A stretch of 64,000 nt of DNA from HXMU1420-13 sp965228545. GTDB lineage: Bacteria; Bacteroidota; Rhodothermia; Balneolales; Balneolaceae. This document shows, piece by piece, positions 52,560-62,555 of the stretch. Where the stretch lies: contig OZ245822.1 in assembly GCA_965228545.1 (NCBI GenBank), positions 1 through 64,000 on the forward strand, read 5' to 3'. The first letter of the stretch is position 1. Every line of letters starts with the position of its first letter. Position numbers and translations under genes: made by a program. The notes under the pieces are model-generated. The model was not told the origin of the DNA. It saw only the letters and a list, made by a program, of their open reading frames with translations, and searched no databases.

Positions 52560-53933
52560 ATGAACCGTAGAGAATTTGCTAAAAAAGTTAGTCTAGCTTC
52601 GGGCGTACTTGGCTTCGGGGTGGGACAAAAAGTAATAGCTTCATCGAAAGAAAAATCAGTCCACCCTGAAATAACCATTACTCCGGAGTTATCTGCCCGG
52701 ATGTACGATAAGGCACTTTCGATCACTAAATCGAAGGTGAGAGGAGGAGAATCCGAATCGTTCTTTAAAGAACCCTTTATTGATGCTGCATTTTCTGAGA
52801 ATATATTCTTGTGGGATACTGCTTTTATGTGCTGTTTTGCGAAGTATCACATGGATGAACTCCCTGTTTATCAGGCGCTGGATAACTTTTACGGAAGGAT
52901 GGAGCAAGATGGTTTTATTTGCAGAGAATATCGGGCAAATGGTGAGCCACTTTGGCCGAAGGATCACCCTGTAAGCATAAATCCGCCGTTACTTGCTTGG
53001 GCCGAAATTGAAATATTTGGCGTAAATAAGAATGTGGATCGCATCAAAGAAGTATATCCCATCCTCAAAAAGAATTTCGAATTTCATGTTGAGCGCTATC
53101 AGGGAGAGGAAGGTTTATTTTGGGGCGATACGCTAGGTATGGGGATGGACAACATCCCACGATCGCCTCGGAATTGGGTGCCTGAACGTGGCAATGGTAT
53201 GACTCACCATGAACTTGGCGCAAAATTAGATGCTATGGTAGGGGCGTCACCTCAAGAAAAATTAGAAGTATTTATCACCGAATATGTTGACACCAAACAA
53301 GGCGTTTGGAACAAACAGGGCAGGCTGGTCGACTTCACCGCTCAGATGGCGATGTTTGCTCTACAGTTGAAAGAGATGGCAGCAATAGCGGGGAAACTTG
53401 AAGACATTCCTCAGTATGATGCATTTCATAATCGAGTAAAAATAGCGATCAACGATTTATGCTGGAACGAGGAGGATGCTTTTTATTACGATTTAGGATT
53501 TGGTGAACAAATTGAACGGCGGCATATCGGAATGTATTGGACCTTGATGGGTGATCTTGTACCAGATAATAGGTTAAATGATTTTCTTGCCCATCTTACC
53601 GATCCTGATGAATTCTATCGTTTAACGCCGCTTCCTGCACTTTCAGCTGCCGATCCTGATTACATTGGATTTGGAGATTATTGGTTAGGGGGTGTATGGG
53701 CACCAACTGTGTACATGACATTACGAGGCCTAACCAAAGTTGGTATGGACGATTTGGCGAGAATGTTAGCTGCAAAAATCTATGAAAATGTAGCCATCGT
53801 ATTTGAAGCCACTGATACCTTTTGGGAGAATTATGCCCCCGATCTGATCAGTTATGGGATGCCATCAAAGAAAGATTTTTGCGGATGGACGGCGCTAATT
53901 CCTATTTCTGTATACCGCGAATACATTTTGTGA
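52560..53933 (+). CDS. Tat-exported MGH1/trehalase-like glycoside hydrolase
   Basis: 457 residues with an N-terminal twin-arginine motif (NRREFAKKVS) and a weak hydrophobic stretch, implying Tat export. The catalytic part is an (alpha/alpha)6 glucosidase of the GH37/GH63-like type: FLWDTAFMCCFAKYH, PLWPKDHPVSINPPLLAW, LCWNEEDAFYYDLGFGE and ENYAPDLISYG. The first aspartate region FLWDTAF parallels the YYWDSYF block of the trehalase at 30821. The substrate may be a glucoside other than trehalose. I use the ATG 52560; a TTG at 52551 is possible. Confidence 0.8.
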   Translation: MNRREFAKKVSLASGVLGFGVGQKVIASSKEKSVHPEITITPELSARMYDKALSITKSKVRGGESESFFKEPFIDAAFSENIFLWDTAFMCCFAKYHMDELPVYQALDNFYGRMEQDGFICREYRANGEPLWPKDHPVSINPPLLAWAEIEIFGVNKNVDRIKEVYPILKKNFEFHVERYQGEEGLFWGDTLGMGMDNIPRSPRNWVPERGNGMTHHELGAKLDAMVGASPQEKLEVFITEYVDTKQGVWNKQGRLVDFTAQMAMFALQLKEMAAIAGKLEDIPQYDAFHNRVKIAINDLCWNEEDAFYYDLGFGEQIERRHIGMYWTLMGDLVPDNRLNDFLAHLTDPDEFYRLTPLPALSAADPDYIGFGDYWLGGVWAPTVYMTLRGLTKVGMDDLARMLAAKIYENVAIVFEATDTFWENYAPDLISYGMPSKKDFCGWTALIPISVYREYIL

Positions 53934-53959
53934 TAGAAACACATCTCAATCATCAAACC

Positions 53960-54808
53960 TCAAACCTTCTTATAATATCGAACCCAATCTACATGCATTT
54001 GAGCCGGAAACGGTGTGGTGTGGTCAGGTCGACCGGCCCAAGTTCCACCAACCGCAATATTTAGCAAGATGAAAAAATCGTTGTGAAATTCGGAGTATAC
54101 TTCATCGGTAATGGAAACAGAGGCAAATTGATTTCCGTCAACAAACCATTTTAGAGAATCAGCGCTCCATTCGAGTTCGAAAATGTGGAAATCATCTGAA
54201 AAATCTCCTTCAGGAAGGGTGTAAGGGACTGCTCCCATCATGGTATGTTGCTCATTTTCATTGGCGTAATGGATGTTCGCCTCGATCACAGCCGGATCTT
54301 TGGATCCATATAATTCAAGAATATCGATTTCACCGGATTGAGGCCAAGGAGTATTACCGCCATTCTCGTCTATATTTGTACCCAGCATCCAAAATGCGGG
54401 CCAGATTCCTTCTCCTTTTGGTAATTTGATGCGAGCTGCAATCTTACCGTATTTAAAACTTTGTTTGCCAGCTGTATTCAATCGTGCAGAAGTATATTTA
54501 TCCAAACCATGCTCATCGGATTCGTGGATAGCGTTAAGCACCAAAATTCCATCTTTTACAAAGGCATTATTTTCGCTATCCGTATACCGCTGCCATTCGT
54601 CGTTAAAACGCCCGGCCCGAACAATTTGCCGGTTCCAATATTCAGGGTTAAGAGATTCTCCATCAAATTCGTCAGCCCAAACTAAGTTCCATTCTGATTG
54701 TCCTTTTGAGCTTCTTTCGGTTTTCATATTCGATTCGTTGTTTGTACAGGCATTTGATAAAACTCCTGCAACTACGACGAGGTATAAAATTCGAAGATGT
54801 GGGATCAT
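53960..54808 (-). CDS. GH16 beta-glucanase-like lipoprotein
   Basis: A lipoprotein (lipobox LSNAC, C21) of 282 residues. The GH16 catalytic motif ExDxxE is intact: E160, D162 and E165 in SGEIDILELYG. WPAFWMLG lies upstream and IAVGGTWAGRPD near the end. The family cleaves beta-1,3/1,4-glucans, laminarin or similar polysaccharides by a retaining mechanism. It is convergent with the MGH1-like gene, so the two could form a glucan-degrading pair. Confidence 0.93.
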   Translation of the reverse strand: MIPHLRILYLVVVAGVLSNACTNNESNMKTERSSKGQSEWNLVWADEFDGESLNPEYWNRQIVRAGRFNDEWQRYTDSENNAFVKDGILVLNAIHESDEHGLDKYTSARLNTAGKQSFKYGKIAARIKLPKGEGIWPAFWMLGTNIDENGGNTPWPQSGEIDILELYGSKDPAVIEANIHYANENEQHTMMGAVPYTLPEGDFSDDFHIFELEWSADSLKWFVDGNQFASVSITDEVYSEFHNDFFILLNIAVGGTWAGRPDHTTPFPAQMHVDWVRYYKKV

Positions 54809-54879
54809 TTTAAGCCGTTTATTTTAAATTGATGGAGGTAATAGTAGCACTGATTTTTTAGAAGGGCAACGATAAGACA

Positions 54880-54894
54880 GTTTCATAATGAAAC
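54880..54894. promoter_or_regulatory. Perfect 7-bp dyad upstream of dapD
   Basis: The sequence gtttcat-a-atgaaac is an exact dyad with one central base, 116 bp before dapD. It could be a regulator operator, but it is short and unsupported by other copies in the window. Confidence 0.2.
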
Positions 54895-55009
54895 AATGAT
54901 TTTTGAATGCCATTGAGATTGGTGAACGGCTAGGGTTATCTTAACAGTTGAAGGAATCAAAGGCGGTTTTTATGCCGGCTCATTAAATGTCTATCAATCA
55001 CTCACCAAC

Positions 55010-55759
55010 ATGACTCACGAAGAAATTTTAGATCAACTCGAAGAAGGAATCGTTCGCTCTGCAAATCCAACCGAAGATGGTGGTTGGGAAGCAAATATAG
55101 AGGTTAAAAAAGCAATTTTGGCTGCCTTTAAAAATGGAGTAAACGCTCAATTTGAAGGAGTTTATGATGGGTTTGTGGATAAACATAATCTCCCGCCACG
55201 TTTTTTCACGCCCGAAGATGGCGTTCGGCTTGTGCCGGGTGGATCGTCGGTTCGGCGAGGTGCTTATGTTGCGTCCGGCGTTATCATAATGCCACCGGCC
55301 TATATCAATGTGGGTGCATATGTGGATGAAGGATCGATGGTGGATAGCCATGCGCTTGTTGGCTCCTGTGCACAAATCGGAAAGAACGTACACCTGTCGG
55401 CAGGGGTGCAAATTGGTGGAGTATTAGAGCCGGTTGGAATGAGCCCGGTAATTGTTGAAGACGATTGTTTTATTGGTGCCGGTGCGGTGATTGTAGAAGG
55501 GATTTTAGTGAGAAAAAGAGCGGTTATTGCGCCCGGTGTTACCTTATCAAAATCAATTCCGGTTTATGATGCCGTTAACGAAGAGGTAAGAGAACGTGGA
55601 GCCGAAATTCCTGAAGGTGCAATTGTAATTCCCGGCACTAGACCAATGCGAGCGGATTGGGCAAAAAGTGAAGGCTTAAGTATGGCATGCCCAATTATCG
55701 TAAAATACCGGGATGAAGATTCAGATGCTTCACTGGAATTAGAAGATGCGTTGCGTTGA
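55010..55759 (+). CDS. dapD: Tetrahydrodipicolinate N-succinyltransferase
   Basis: Fourth step of the succinylase branch of lysine synthesis. The left-handed beta-helix hexapeptide repeats run from about 85 to 185 (GAYVASGVIIMPPAYINVGAYVDEG, GVQIGGVLEPVGMSP, DDCFIGAGAVIVEG), followed by the GTRPM and a tail. 249 residues, shorter than E. coli DapD (274). It is separated by 4 kb from lysC-dapB-dapA. No riboswitch is recognised. The alternative, a DapH acetyltransferase, is less likely because of the N-terminal helical domain and VGMSPVIVEDD pattern. Confidence 0.9.
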   Translation: MTHEEILDQLEEGIVRSANPTEDGGWEANIEVKKAILAAFKNGVNAQFEGVYDGFVDKHNLPPRFFTPEDGVRLVPGGSSVRRGAYVASGVIIMPPAYINVGAYVDEGSMVDSHALVGSCAQIGKNVHLSAGVQIGGVLEPVGMSPVIVEDDCFIGAGAVIVEGILVRKRAVIAPGVTLSKSIPVYDAVNEEVRERGAEIPEGAIVIPGTRPMRADWAKSEGLSMACPIIVKYRDEDSDASLELEDALR

Positions 55760-55833
55760 GTAGAATGATATTACTGAAACAGTAAGAAATAATTTCAAAC
55801 TGGCAAATACCCTTTTATTCTGTAAACCTACTA

Positions 55834-56262
55834 CTAAAACCCATATCCGAGTGAGAGATAGATAAGCTCCGGAAAACCAACTCCACCTCGAAGTAACCAA
55901 CCTTTTTTGGGTTTTTGATAGCGTAATCCAAGTTCAAAATCTGGGAAAAGCTCGGTTTCCTCAAAACCTATACCAACCCCTAAGCCGGATTCGAATTGGA
56001 TATTGCGCCTTCCAAGCAGCCATTGCAGTGAAACTGCAGAATACAACTGAGTCGAAGAATCATAAATTTCACCAATGCCAACATTTGCATATACGGTATT
56101 AACACCTTTCGCGGTTAACAGTTTTTCTGCGTGAGCTGAAGTAGTAAAGCCACCTGTACTCAGGTACACGAGTAGGTCAGATTTATTTTGTGCGGCGGTG
56201 TTTTGTGAGATAAAAAGCAGAGTAACGAGTGTAAGTGAAACTAATATAGTTTTGCGCATCAT
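55834..56262 (-). CDS. Small outer-membrane-like beta protein
   Basis: 142 residues with a cleavable signal peptide (to about residue 24, TAAQ). The rest is rich in alternating hydrophobic/aromatic residues and glycine (VYANVGIGEIYDS, LYSAVSLQWLLG, IQFESGLGVGIGFEE) and ends in aromatic YGF, as in outer-membrane beta-barrels. I recognise no named family. A single gene with no functional link. Confidence 0.65.
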   Translation of the reverse strand: MMRKTILVSLTLVTLLFISQNTAAQNKSDLLVYLSTGGFTTSAHAEKLLTAKGVNTVYANVGIGEIYDSSTQLYSAVSLQWLLGRRNIQFESGLGVGIGFEETELFPDFELGLRYQKPKKGWLLRGGVGFPELIYLSLGYGF

Positions 56263-56350
56263 TAATCCTGATAATTTTAATTGGCGGCGAATCTACATTG
56301 CATTTTGTATGAATAGCAAGTGGGTAAAATAAATTATCTAGATAAGAAGC

Positions 56351-57289
56351 CTACCAAGCTAGGATAGTGGATAGTATGCGGGCGAAATCTTGTCCCATCC
56401 GGATGTACCCGTCACTATCATAATGCCAAGGGTCGGCGTAAGTGTAGAATCGCGTGTCTCGAACAATGGCAGCATGTTGATCTTCGCGTACAAATTTTTC
56501 CTGTGCATGTTGAATCAGCTCTCCATAAGTCCACACTTTACCATTTTCCCCTTTCAACGACTCCGAGATTTTACCCAGCACAATCGGAATTTCATCATCA
56601 CGAAAACTAGTACGAATTAAACCCAGTAATTGCCTGAGTTTTTGATAATAGCCGGCTGCAATTTCCTCGGTAAAAACTGCATCGCTTTCGCCTTGCATCC
56701 AAAGGATACCGGACGGAATAAGAGTTTCTTCAATCCCATCTCCATCAATATCTGTATTAGCTAAAGCACCTCTCACTGTAGTAAGAAAATGATCGTATTG
56801 GTTAATGCCGTTATTGAGATTGTACTCAGGATCCCAAGCCCCAAATTCATCCGCAGCTCGCTGGTCGATTGAAGTTCCACCTTTGGAGTATTTGATAAGC
56901 GCTATTTTTTCGTTAGGGTATATAGCTTTCAGCGTTTTAACGAAGCTCAATTCCATACCAAAACGATTGGAATAAGAATTTTTGATTCCATCCGAAGAAA
57001 AACCGACGCCATGGCCGGGTTGAAGGGGAGTCCAGAGTCCAAGTCCACCCGATTCACTTCCATCATCAGCAGGGTTGCCGTGATAAATCCAAACGTCTTC
57101 AAATCCAGAAGTCAGCGAATCCGGTAAGTCGTGGTTAAATCCGTATCCATCCATATTAGATTGGCCGCCAAGGTAGAAAAGTCGGTAGGTATTGTTCATA
57201 GAAGATTGGGCATTTAATAGAATAGGGAACAGCACGAAAATAATCGTAATGGTATTACTGTAGAACTGAGTTCGCCAATTATTCGTCAT
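56351..57289 (-). CDS. Sialate O-acetylesterase-like carbohydrate esterase (SASA)
   Basis: A secreted SGNH hydrolase. The catalytic serine is in GGQSNMDGYG; ILWMQGESDAVF and DPWHYDSDGYIRMGQDFA carry the other active-site residues (DxxH). I use the ATG at 57289, inside the upstream gene end by 11 bp, because it begins a signal-like peptide; the longer frame from 57325 reads through the neighbour. 312 residues. It probably removes acetyl groups from a polysaccharide; with the adjoining membrane protein gene it may act in surface glycan processing. Confidence 0.86.
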   Translation of the reverse strand: MTNNWRTQFYSNTITIIFVLFPILLNAQSSMNNTYRLFYLGGQSNMDGYGFNHDLPDSLTSGFEDVWIYHGNPADDGSESGGLGLWTPLQPGHGVGFSSDGIKNSYSNRFGMELSFVKTLKAIYPNEKIALIKYSKGGTSIDQRAADEFGAWDPEYNLNNGINQYDHFLTTVRGALANTDIDGDGIEETLIPSGILWMQGESDAVFTEEIAAGYYQKLRQLLGLIRTSFRDDEIPIVLGKISESLKGENGKVWTYGELIQHAQEKFVREDQHAAIVRDTRFYTYADPWHYDSDGYIRMGQDFARILSTILAW

Positions 57290-58835
57290 ATAGTACTTCA
57301 ACAATTTTGGTATCTGAGGTTTCAAAAACAGGATTTAACAAGTACTCAGGTTGGTTTTCGATGGATAAAATTAAAGAATCAGATTTCTGATATATTGAAT
57401 TTTTAAGAAAAGAACTCTCTAAAAAAAGTTCAGTGAACTCCTTGTTTGATAACTTGTAAGATAATGATCCCGATGAGATAATCAGCCACTTAGGTTTATA
57501 GGTGATAATAAATTGCTCGGATAGTTTATCATAGCCGTCAACAGCAACTGTATCGGTCAGCTTAGGAAAATAGGCAAAGGTGAAGCTTTTGACCGGCCGT
57601 TTTATATTCTCCTGATAATACAATTGTATGTGTTGATCCCAACCATTCAGGTTGTCGATAAACAGATAATGTTCATGGGCATTGTTCTTTTTTAGCCAGT
57701 TAATAGTTTTACTAATGGCTTCAGGTTGTGGTTTATGCCCTAATGCAATAGACGGTATCGGGTAAAAGATGTATGAAAGTAAAAAAACCGAGGTAAGAGG
57801 TATGGTAGAGAAAGAATATCGTTTAAGTAATTCAGCTGAATTAGATGGAATACTGGCAAATAAACTGGCAAGTAAAAGAAAACCGGGGATTAAGAAAAAC
57901 CGTTCACTACCCCGGCTTTGTTCGTTTAGAATTGCATAAACCAAGAGTATAAAACCGCTAAACGTAAAAAGGAAAAACTTTGATCGTTCAGTGAGTCCAA
58001 GCCTGCTACCTTTTAGCAATACTAAGACCACTAAACCTAAAAATAGGAGTCCGCTGGGCATTAAAAAATCTGTAATCATGATGGTTAATTGCTCAAAACC
58101 ATGCAAGTCGTGTGTTCTGATATTGTGAGTCAAGAAAGATTCATTTTCAGGAATAAAGAAATAAGCATAGAAATATCTGAATACAAAGAATGAGGAAGAG
58201 ATTCCGGTGAAAGCAATCGATTGAAGCACTTTTCTGTGATAGATCAAATAGAGTGCTAATCCAAGAATAACTGATATAAGTTCGGTTCTAATTGTAGTTG
58301 AAATCAATAGTAAAATAGAAGAGAGTAATAGCCCGGTCCATTTCGCTTTGTTGAAAAAAAGAAGTGAAACTACCACAAAAAATAGCGCGTATAACTCAGA
58401 ATAAACACTGCCCGACATAAATAACAAGGTTGGATAACATAATAGAAGCAGACCAAAAGAATATTTCTTGGTGTCGTCTTTCAATAATCTCATGCCCAAA
58501 GCTGATATCGATAGGTACAGCCCAATACTGAAAAGTATGATGCACTTAATAATTGCTGTATCAGCCAAGCCAAACAATCTGAAAAATTCTATAATCAACT
58601 TTTGGATAAAGAAATAACCAAAGGGCCAGTTGCTGTTTACAATTTCTTTAAGCGATGTTTCCCAAAATAAAGTATCGGAATCGAGCATACTCATTAATAC
58701 TCGGTTCGACATATCTGCCTGTCCAATAGTTAACGAGCCATTAATGGTAAAGAAGCTTAAATAAGTAGCAATCCCTAAAAATGTGAACCAGTATATGCGA
58801 GAAATTGATATACGGTCGATATATGATGAAAACAA
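57279..58835 (-). CDS. Polytopic membrane protein, GT-C glycosyltransferase-like
   Basis: 518 residues with about 11 transmembrane helices in the first 370 and a C-terminal soluble part (HEHYLFIDNLNGWDQH, FTFAYFPKLTDTVAVDGYDKL). A large first exported loop (QADMSNRVLMSMLDSDTLFWE) with an acidic pair is reminiscent of GT-C transferases such as ArnT/GT39, but no unambiguous motif is visible. The esterase start overlaps its 3' end by 11 bp, so the two are cotranscribed. Function is inferred, not established. Confidence 0.65.
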   Translation of the reverse strand: MFSSYIDRISISRIYWFTFLGIATYLSFFTINGSLTIGQADMSNRVLMSMLDSDTLFWETSLKEIVNSNWPFGYFFIQKLIIEFFRLFGLADTAIIKCIILFSIGLYLSISALGMRLLKDDTKKYSFGLLLLCYPTLLFMSGSVYSELYALFFVVVSLLFFNKAKWTGLLLSSILLLISTTIRTELISVILGLALYLIYHRKVLQSIAFTGISSSFFVFRYFYAYFFIPENESFLTHNIRTHDLHGFEQLTIMITDFLMPSGLLFLGLVVLVLLKGSRLGLTERSKFFLFTFSGFILLVYAILNEQSRGSERFFLIPGFLLLASLFASIPSNSAELLKRYSFSTIPLTSVFLLSYIFYPIPSIALGHKPQPEAISKTINWLKKNNAHEHYLFIDNLNGWDQHIQLYYQENIKRPVKSFTFAYFPKLTDTVAVDGYDKLSEQFIITYKPKWLIISSGSLSYKLSNKEFTELFLESSFLKNSIYQKSDSLILSIENQPEYLLNPVFETSDTKIVEVLYDE

Positions 58836-59003
58836 TGTTTGCGATGTGTTAGCTACGATTTGTGAACTATAACAAAGGTATACATTACTTCAATAAGTGA
58901 GAAGATCAAACTAACTAACATCGCACTGATTGGTAAATACGTCACAATAATCATCATATTTAAATTCTGATTTATCCTTGTATATTCGGTCAAACTATTG
59001 GCT

Positions 59004-60218
59004 ATGAGAATATTATCACTACTAGGTTGTATCAGTTTTTTGTTTGTTGCGTGCGAAGGAACTTCCGATCCATTAACCGACATCATAACACAAGATGAAC
59101 AACTTCAAACACTAGCTTCTGATCCTTTTCATCAAGTGCAGGTGATCTACACCCAAATTAAACGGGATAGTGCAAACCGACCTAGTTTTACCACCTATAG
59201 TTTTAATGTGGATGATGATCGCTATTTCTACCCGGCAAGTACAGTGAAATTTCCATCAGTACTTATCGCTTTCGAAAAGATGAAAGAACTTGGAATTCCC
59301 ATCGATGCACGAATGGAAATCGACAGCGCCTATTCCAGGCAGTCGGCGGTACGAGTAGATTCATCAGCAGCAAATTTGGAGCCTTCGGTTGCGCATTATG
59401 CAAAGAAAATTTTGTTGGTTTCTGATAACGATGCTTACAATCGGCTGTATGAATTTATCGGGCAGGATGCATTTAATGAGGTTCTCGAACAAAAAGGATA
59501 TCCGAAAACAAGAATTACACATCGGTTAGCGATTTCGAGAACGGCTGATGAAAATGCTCGCACAAATCCTATGCGCTTTTATGTAGATGACGAGTTAGTG
59601 CATGAGCAGCCACTTCAGGTCGCTTCTTCCGTGCATGGTGCAGAAGAACCTATTTTGATGGGAGATGGCTATTTGAGCGGGAATGAAATAAAAGAAGGAC
59701 CTTTTGATTTTACGGCGAAGAATTTTTTCCCACTCACCGAACAACACCAAATGATAAAAGCACTCATTTTCCCGGAGGAGTTTCCTGAGTACGCATTTGA
59801 TTTACGACCTGAAGATCGGGATGAGGTATTAAAATATATGTCGATTTTGCCACGTGAATCCGAAATCAATAGTTATCAGAATAGGGAGAACTACTGGGAT
59901 TCATACGTAAAATTCTTGATGTATGGCTCCAGACCTGAAGTTATAATTCCATCAAGCATTCGCATCTATAACAAGATTGGTGTTGCCTATGGTTTTACAA
60001 CTGATAATGCCTACATCATTGATACTAAGCATAACATTGAGTTCTTTTTAAGCGCAACCATACACACTAATCCAAATAACATTTATAATGATGGAGTGTA
60101 CGATTATGAAACCGTTGCATTCCCTTTTCTAGAGCGATTGGGAAATCGGATATACGAATACGAATTAGAACGAAACAAAACTTTTAAACCAAATTTCACA
60201 GAATTACTGTCTGATTAA
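59004..60218 (+). CDS. Serine hydrolase lipoprotein with beta-lactamase/PBP fold
   Basis: A lipoprotein (C17, FVACEG) of 404 residues. The class A beta-lactamase/DD-peptidase triad is complete: S79-T-V-K82, S140-D-N142, and K324-I-G326, in order and spacing. It should act in the periplasm on a D-amino-acid-containing substrate. Three bp separate its stop from DgcN, so it is in one operon with two D-glutamate-type enzymes. Start ATG at 59004; TTG at 58998 less likely. Compared with the protein at 43942 it keeps all catalytic residues. Confidence 0.87.
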   Translation: MRILSLLGCISFLFVACEGTSDPLTDIITQDEQLQTLASDPFHQVQVIYTQIKRDSANRPSFTTYSFNVDDDRYFYPASTVKFPSVLIAFEKMKELGIPIDARMEIDSAYSRQSAVRVDSSAANLEPSVAHYAKKILLVSDNDAYNRLYEFIGQDAFNEVLEQKGYPKTRITHRLAISRTADENARTNPMRFYVDDELVHEQPLQVASSVHGAEEPILMGDGYLSGNEIKEGPFDFTAKNFFPLTEQHQMIKALIFPEEFPEYAFDLRPEDRDEVLKYMSILPRESEINSYQNRENYWDSYVKFLMYGSRPEVIIPSSIRIYNKIGVAYGFTTDNAYIIDTKHNIEFFLSATIHTNPNNIYNDGVYDYETVAFPFLERLGNRIYEYELERNKTFKPNFTELLSD

Positions 60219-60221
60219 TTT

Positions 60222-61298
60222 ATGGACCAACCACACATTTCGGGTAAAGCGGTTATCCTTACCGCAGGCACATTACACACAATAAATGCCAAAACTGCTC
60301 ATGGTCTACTCCGAGTATCCAATCGATTTGAAATTATTGGAGTTATCGACGAAATAAATGCCGGAAAGGATGCCGGTGAAGTTGTTGATAGAAAGCCAAA
60401 TGGAATCCCGGTATTGCCTTCTATTTTATCCTTTATAGAACTCCACGAAAAGCCTAAATACGCTATTATAGGTATGGCTACCAAAGGTGGTTTACTTCCT
60501 AAAGAACTCTATCCCGTGGTGAAGCAAATTTTATCGTTGGGTATTCACATCGTAAATGGCTTGCATCAACCAATTTCTGAAATCGAAGAATTTAAAAGTG
60601 TAGCCTACGAACACGGCGATATTATTTATGATATCCGAAAATCCCGGTCGTTTGAAGACTTACATTTCTGGACAGGCAAAGTTCAGGAAATCACAGCAAC
60701 CAAAATTGCGGTATTGGGTACCGATTGCGCGTTAGGAAAGCGCACTACCTCCAAAATGTTAGAAGCAGAGTTGAATAAACTTGGTTATAAAGCGGAGATG
60801 ATTTATACCGGTCAGACAGGATGGATGCAAGGCGCCAATTATGGGTTTTTATTTGATGCCACCGCCAATGACTTTATTTCAGGCGAATTGGAACACGCAA
60901 TGTACGAGTGCTGGAAAAATGAACAAGTTGAAGTTTTGATTATGGAAGGTCAGTCGGGATTGAGAAACCCGAGCGGTCCGTGCGGTTCAGAGTTTATTAT
61001 ATCCGGAGCAGCGGATGGAGTTATTTTGCAACATTCTCCGGTACGCACTCGATTTAAAGGCCTCGATCATTATCCGGCTGAAATGCCGGATATTTTAGAC
61101 GAAGTTGAATTGATTGAAAAGCTTGGGGCCCCGGTAATCGGTCTTTCCATCAACACGCAGAATATGACCAAAGCAGAACTTGAGCCGTATCGTAGTGTAC
61201 TATCAACCAAAACCGATTTACCGATTGTTTTTCCGTTTTTCGAATCGATCGATCCAATTGTAGAAGCCGTAATCGCACTCAAATCTACAGATAAATGA
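60222..61298 (+). CDS. dgcN: DUF1611 protein, DgcN-like (D-glutamate N-acetyltransferase)
   Basis: 358 residues. The N-terminal part is Rossmann-like (RFEIIGVIDEINAGKDAGE). A P-loop GTDCALGKRTTSKML follows at about 164-178, then TGQTGWMQGANYGFLFDA and EGQSGLRNPSGPCGSEF. The DUF1611 family includes DgcN, reported to acetylate D-glutamate in marine bacteria. The following gene overlaps by 4 bp and is a DgcA-type enolase-superfamily protein, so the dgcN-dgcA pair is a strong context inference. The name depends on that context; the activity could be on another D-amino acid. Confidence 0.75.
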   Translation: MDQPHISGKAVILTAGTLHTINAKTAHGLLRVSNRFEIIGVIDEINAGKDAGEVVDRKPNGIPVLPSILSFIELHEKPKYAIIGMATKGGLLPKELYPVVKQILSLGIHIVNGLHQPISEIEEFKSVAYEHGDIIYDIRKSRSFEDLHFWTGKVQEITATKIAVLGTDCALGKRTTSKMLEAELNKLGYKAEMIYTGQTGWMQGANYGFLFDATANDFISGELEHAMYECWKNEQVEVLIMEGQSGLRNPSGPCGSEFIISGAADGVILQHSPVRTRFKGLDHYPAEMPDILDEVELIEKLGAPVIGLSINTQNMTKAELEPYRSVLSTKTDLPIVFPFFESIDPIVEAVIALKSTDK

Positions 61299-62362
61299 AG
61301 ATTCGTGAAGTCCGCACATACATAAAGGATTTGGGGACCAGTCGCCCTTACAGCATTGCTTACAAAACGGTTACAGAAGTAAAAAATACCTTTGTTGAGA
61401 TTGAACTTGAAGACGGAACCGTAGGAATCGGAGCCTGTAATCCGAGCGAAAAAGTAGTAGGTGAAAATGTGGATCAGGCCTACAAACACTTGAATACAGC
61501 TGATTTTAGTTATCTGATAGACTCGGATATCAAAAATCTACCGGCATTGTTAACCCAAACTCAACATCGATTTAGCAAGTGGCCGGGATCGCATGCAGCA
61601 ATTGATATTGCTTTACACGATGCCTGCACCAGGCATTTAGGAATCTCTCTGGGAGCGTATTTTGGTATTGTTCATGAGCAATTACCCACATCCATTACTA
61701 TCGGGATAAAAAATGTTGAGGAGACGCTAAAAGAAGCCGACGAATATCGGCAAATGGGTTTCAGATGTTTGAAAGTGAAAACGGGGTTAAGTCCGGAAGA
61801 AGATGCCGAGAGAATACTCAAAATCCACGAAAAATATCCCGATTCTGTTTTAAGAGTGGATGCTAATCAAGGGTATAATTCAAGCGATTTAGAGGTGTTT
61901 GTTCAAAAAGTAAAAGGAGTAGATCTAGAACTGATCGAGCAACCTTTTCCGGTGGAATCTTTTGCAGATGATTCAGCAGGCTTACCTCAAAATGTGTCTA
62001 AATTTTTGGTTGCTGATGAATCTTGTCGGAATCCCCAAGACGCATTATGGCTGGTAAAAGAAGTTCCAAATTGTACGATTTTTAATATCAAGTTGATGAA
62101 ATCGGGCGGACTTTTCGCAGCTTCACAAATTGCCACGATTGCCCAACATTCAGGAGTAGATTTAATGTGGGGCTGTAACGACGAATCTATTGTAAGCATT
62201 ACGGCAGCTATGCATTTGGCGTTCAGCTACAAACACACTAAATACATCGATCTGGATGGTAGTTTAGATTTGGTGGAAGATGTTGTGGAAGGAGGTTTCA
62301 TTATCGAGGAAGGAATAATGCGCCCAACCGGTGGTTCGGGTTTAGGTGTACGCATGATTTGA
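61295..62362 (+). CDS. dgcA: Enolase-superfamily racemase/dipeptide epimerase, DgcA-like
   Basis: 355 residues of the mandelate-racemase/muconate-cycloisomerase subgroup. The KxK acid/base pair (CLKVKTG), metal ligands D, E and D (VDANQGY, IEQPF, ADESC) and the second lysine (FNIKLMKSGG) are all present. The pattern is that of L-Ala-D/L-Glu epimerases. In the DgcN-DgcA pathway the enzyme racemises N-acetyl-D-glutamate. Both activities fit; the ATGA overlap with DgcN favours the second. Substrate remains to be shown. Confidence 0.8.
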   Translation: MKIREVRTYIKDLGTSRPYSIAYKTVTEVKNTFVEIELEDGTVGIGACNPSEKVVGENVDQAYKHLNTADFSYLIDSDIKNLPALLTQTQHRFSKWPGSHAAIDIALHDACTRHLGISLGAYFGIVHEQLPTSITIGIKNVEETLKEADEYRQMGFRCLKVKTGLSPEEDAERILKIHEKYPDSVLRVDANQGYNSSDLEVFVQKVKGVDLELIEQPFPVESFADDSAGLPQNVSKFLVADESCRNPQDALWLVKEVPNCTIFNIKLMKSGGLFAASQIATIAQHSGVDLMWGCNDESIVSITAAMHLAFSYKHTKYIDLDGSLDLVEDVVEGGFIIEEGIMRPTGGSGLGVRMI

Positions 62363-62555
62363 AAAGCTAGCCACTCCATCATAGAAAGATCATTTCGAGA
62401 AGTAAGTTAGTTACCAAATTTCTACAATAATGTGGTGTTATTGTGATTCTGTAGCTTAAAAATTCTACAATTAAATTTTATATGCTGCATTGATTTTTCG
62501 TTCTTAAGCTATACCATTGAATCAACTTTTAATTTTTTAGAATTATTCATTCATC

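Noticed and set aside
60222..62362. Simple L-Ala-D/L-Glu epimerase annotation for DgcA without context
   Set aside because: The sequence alone would allow it, but the overlap with a DUF1611/DgcN gene makes the D-glutamate route more specific. Both remain listed.
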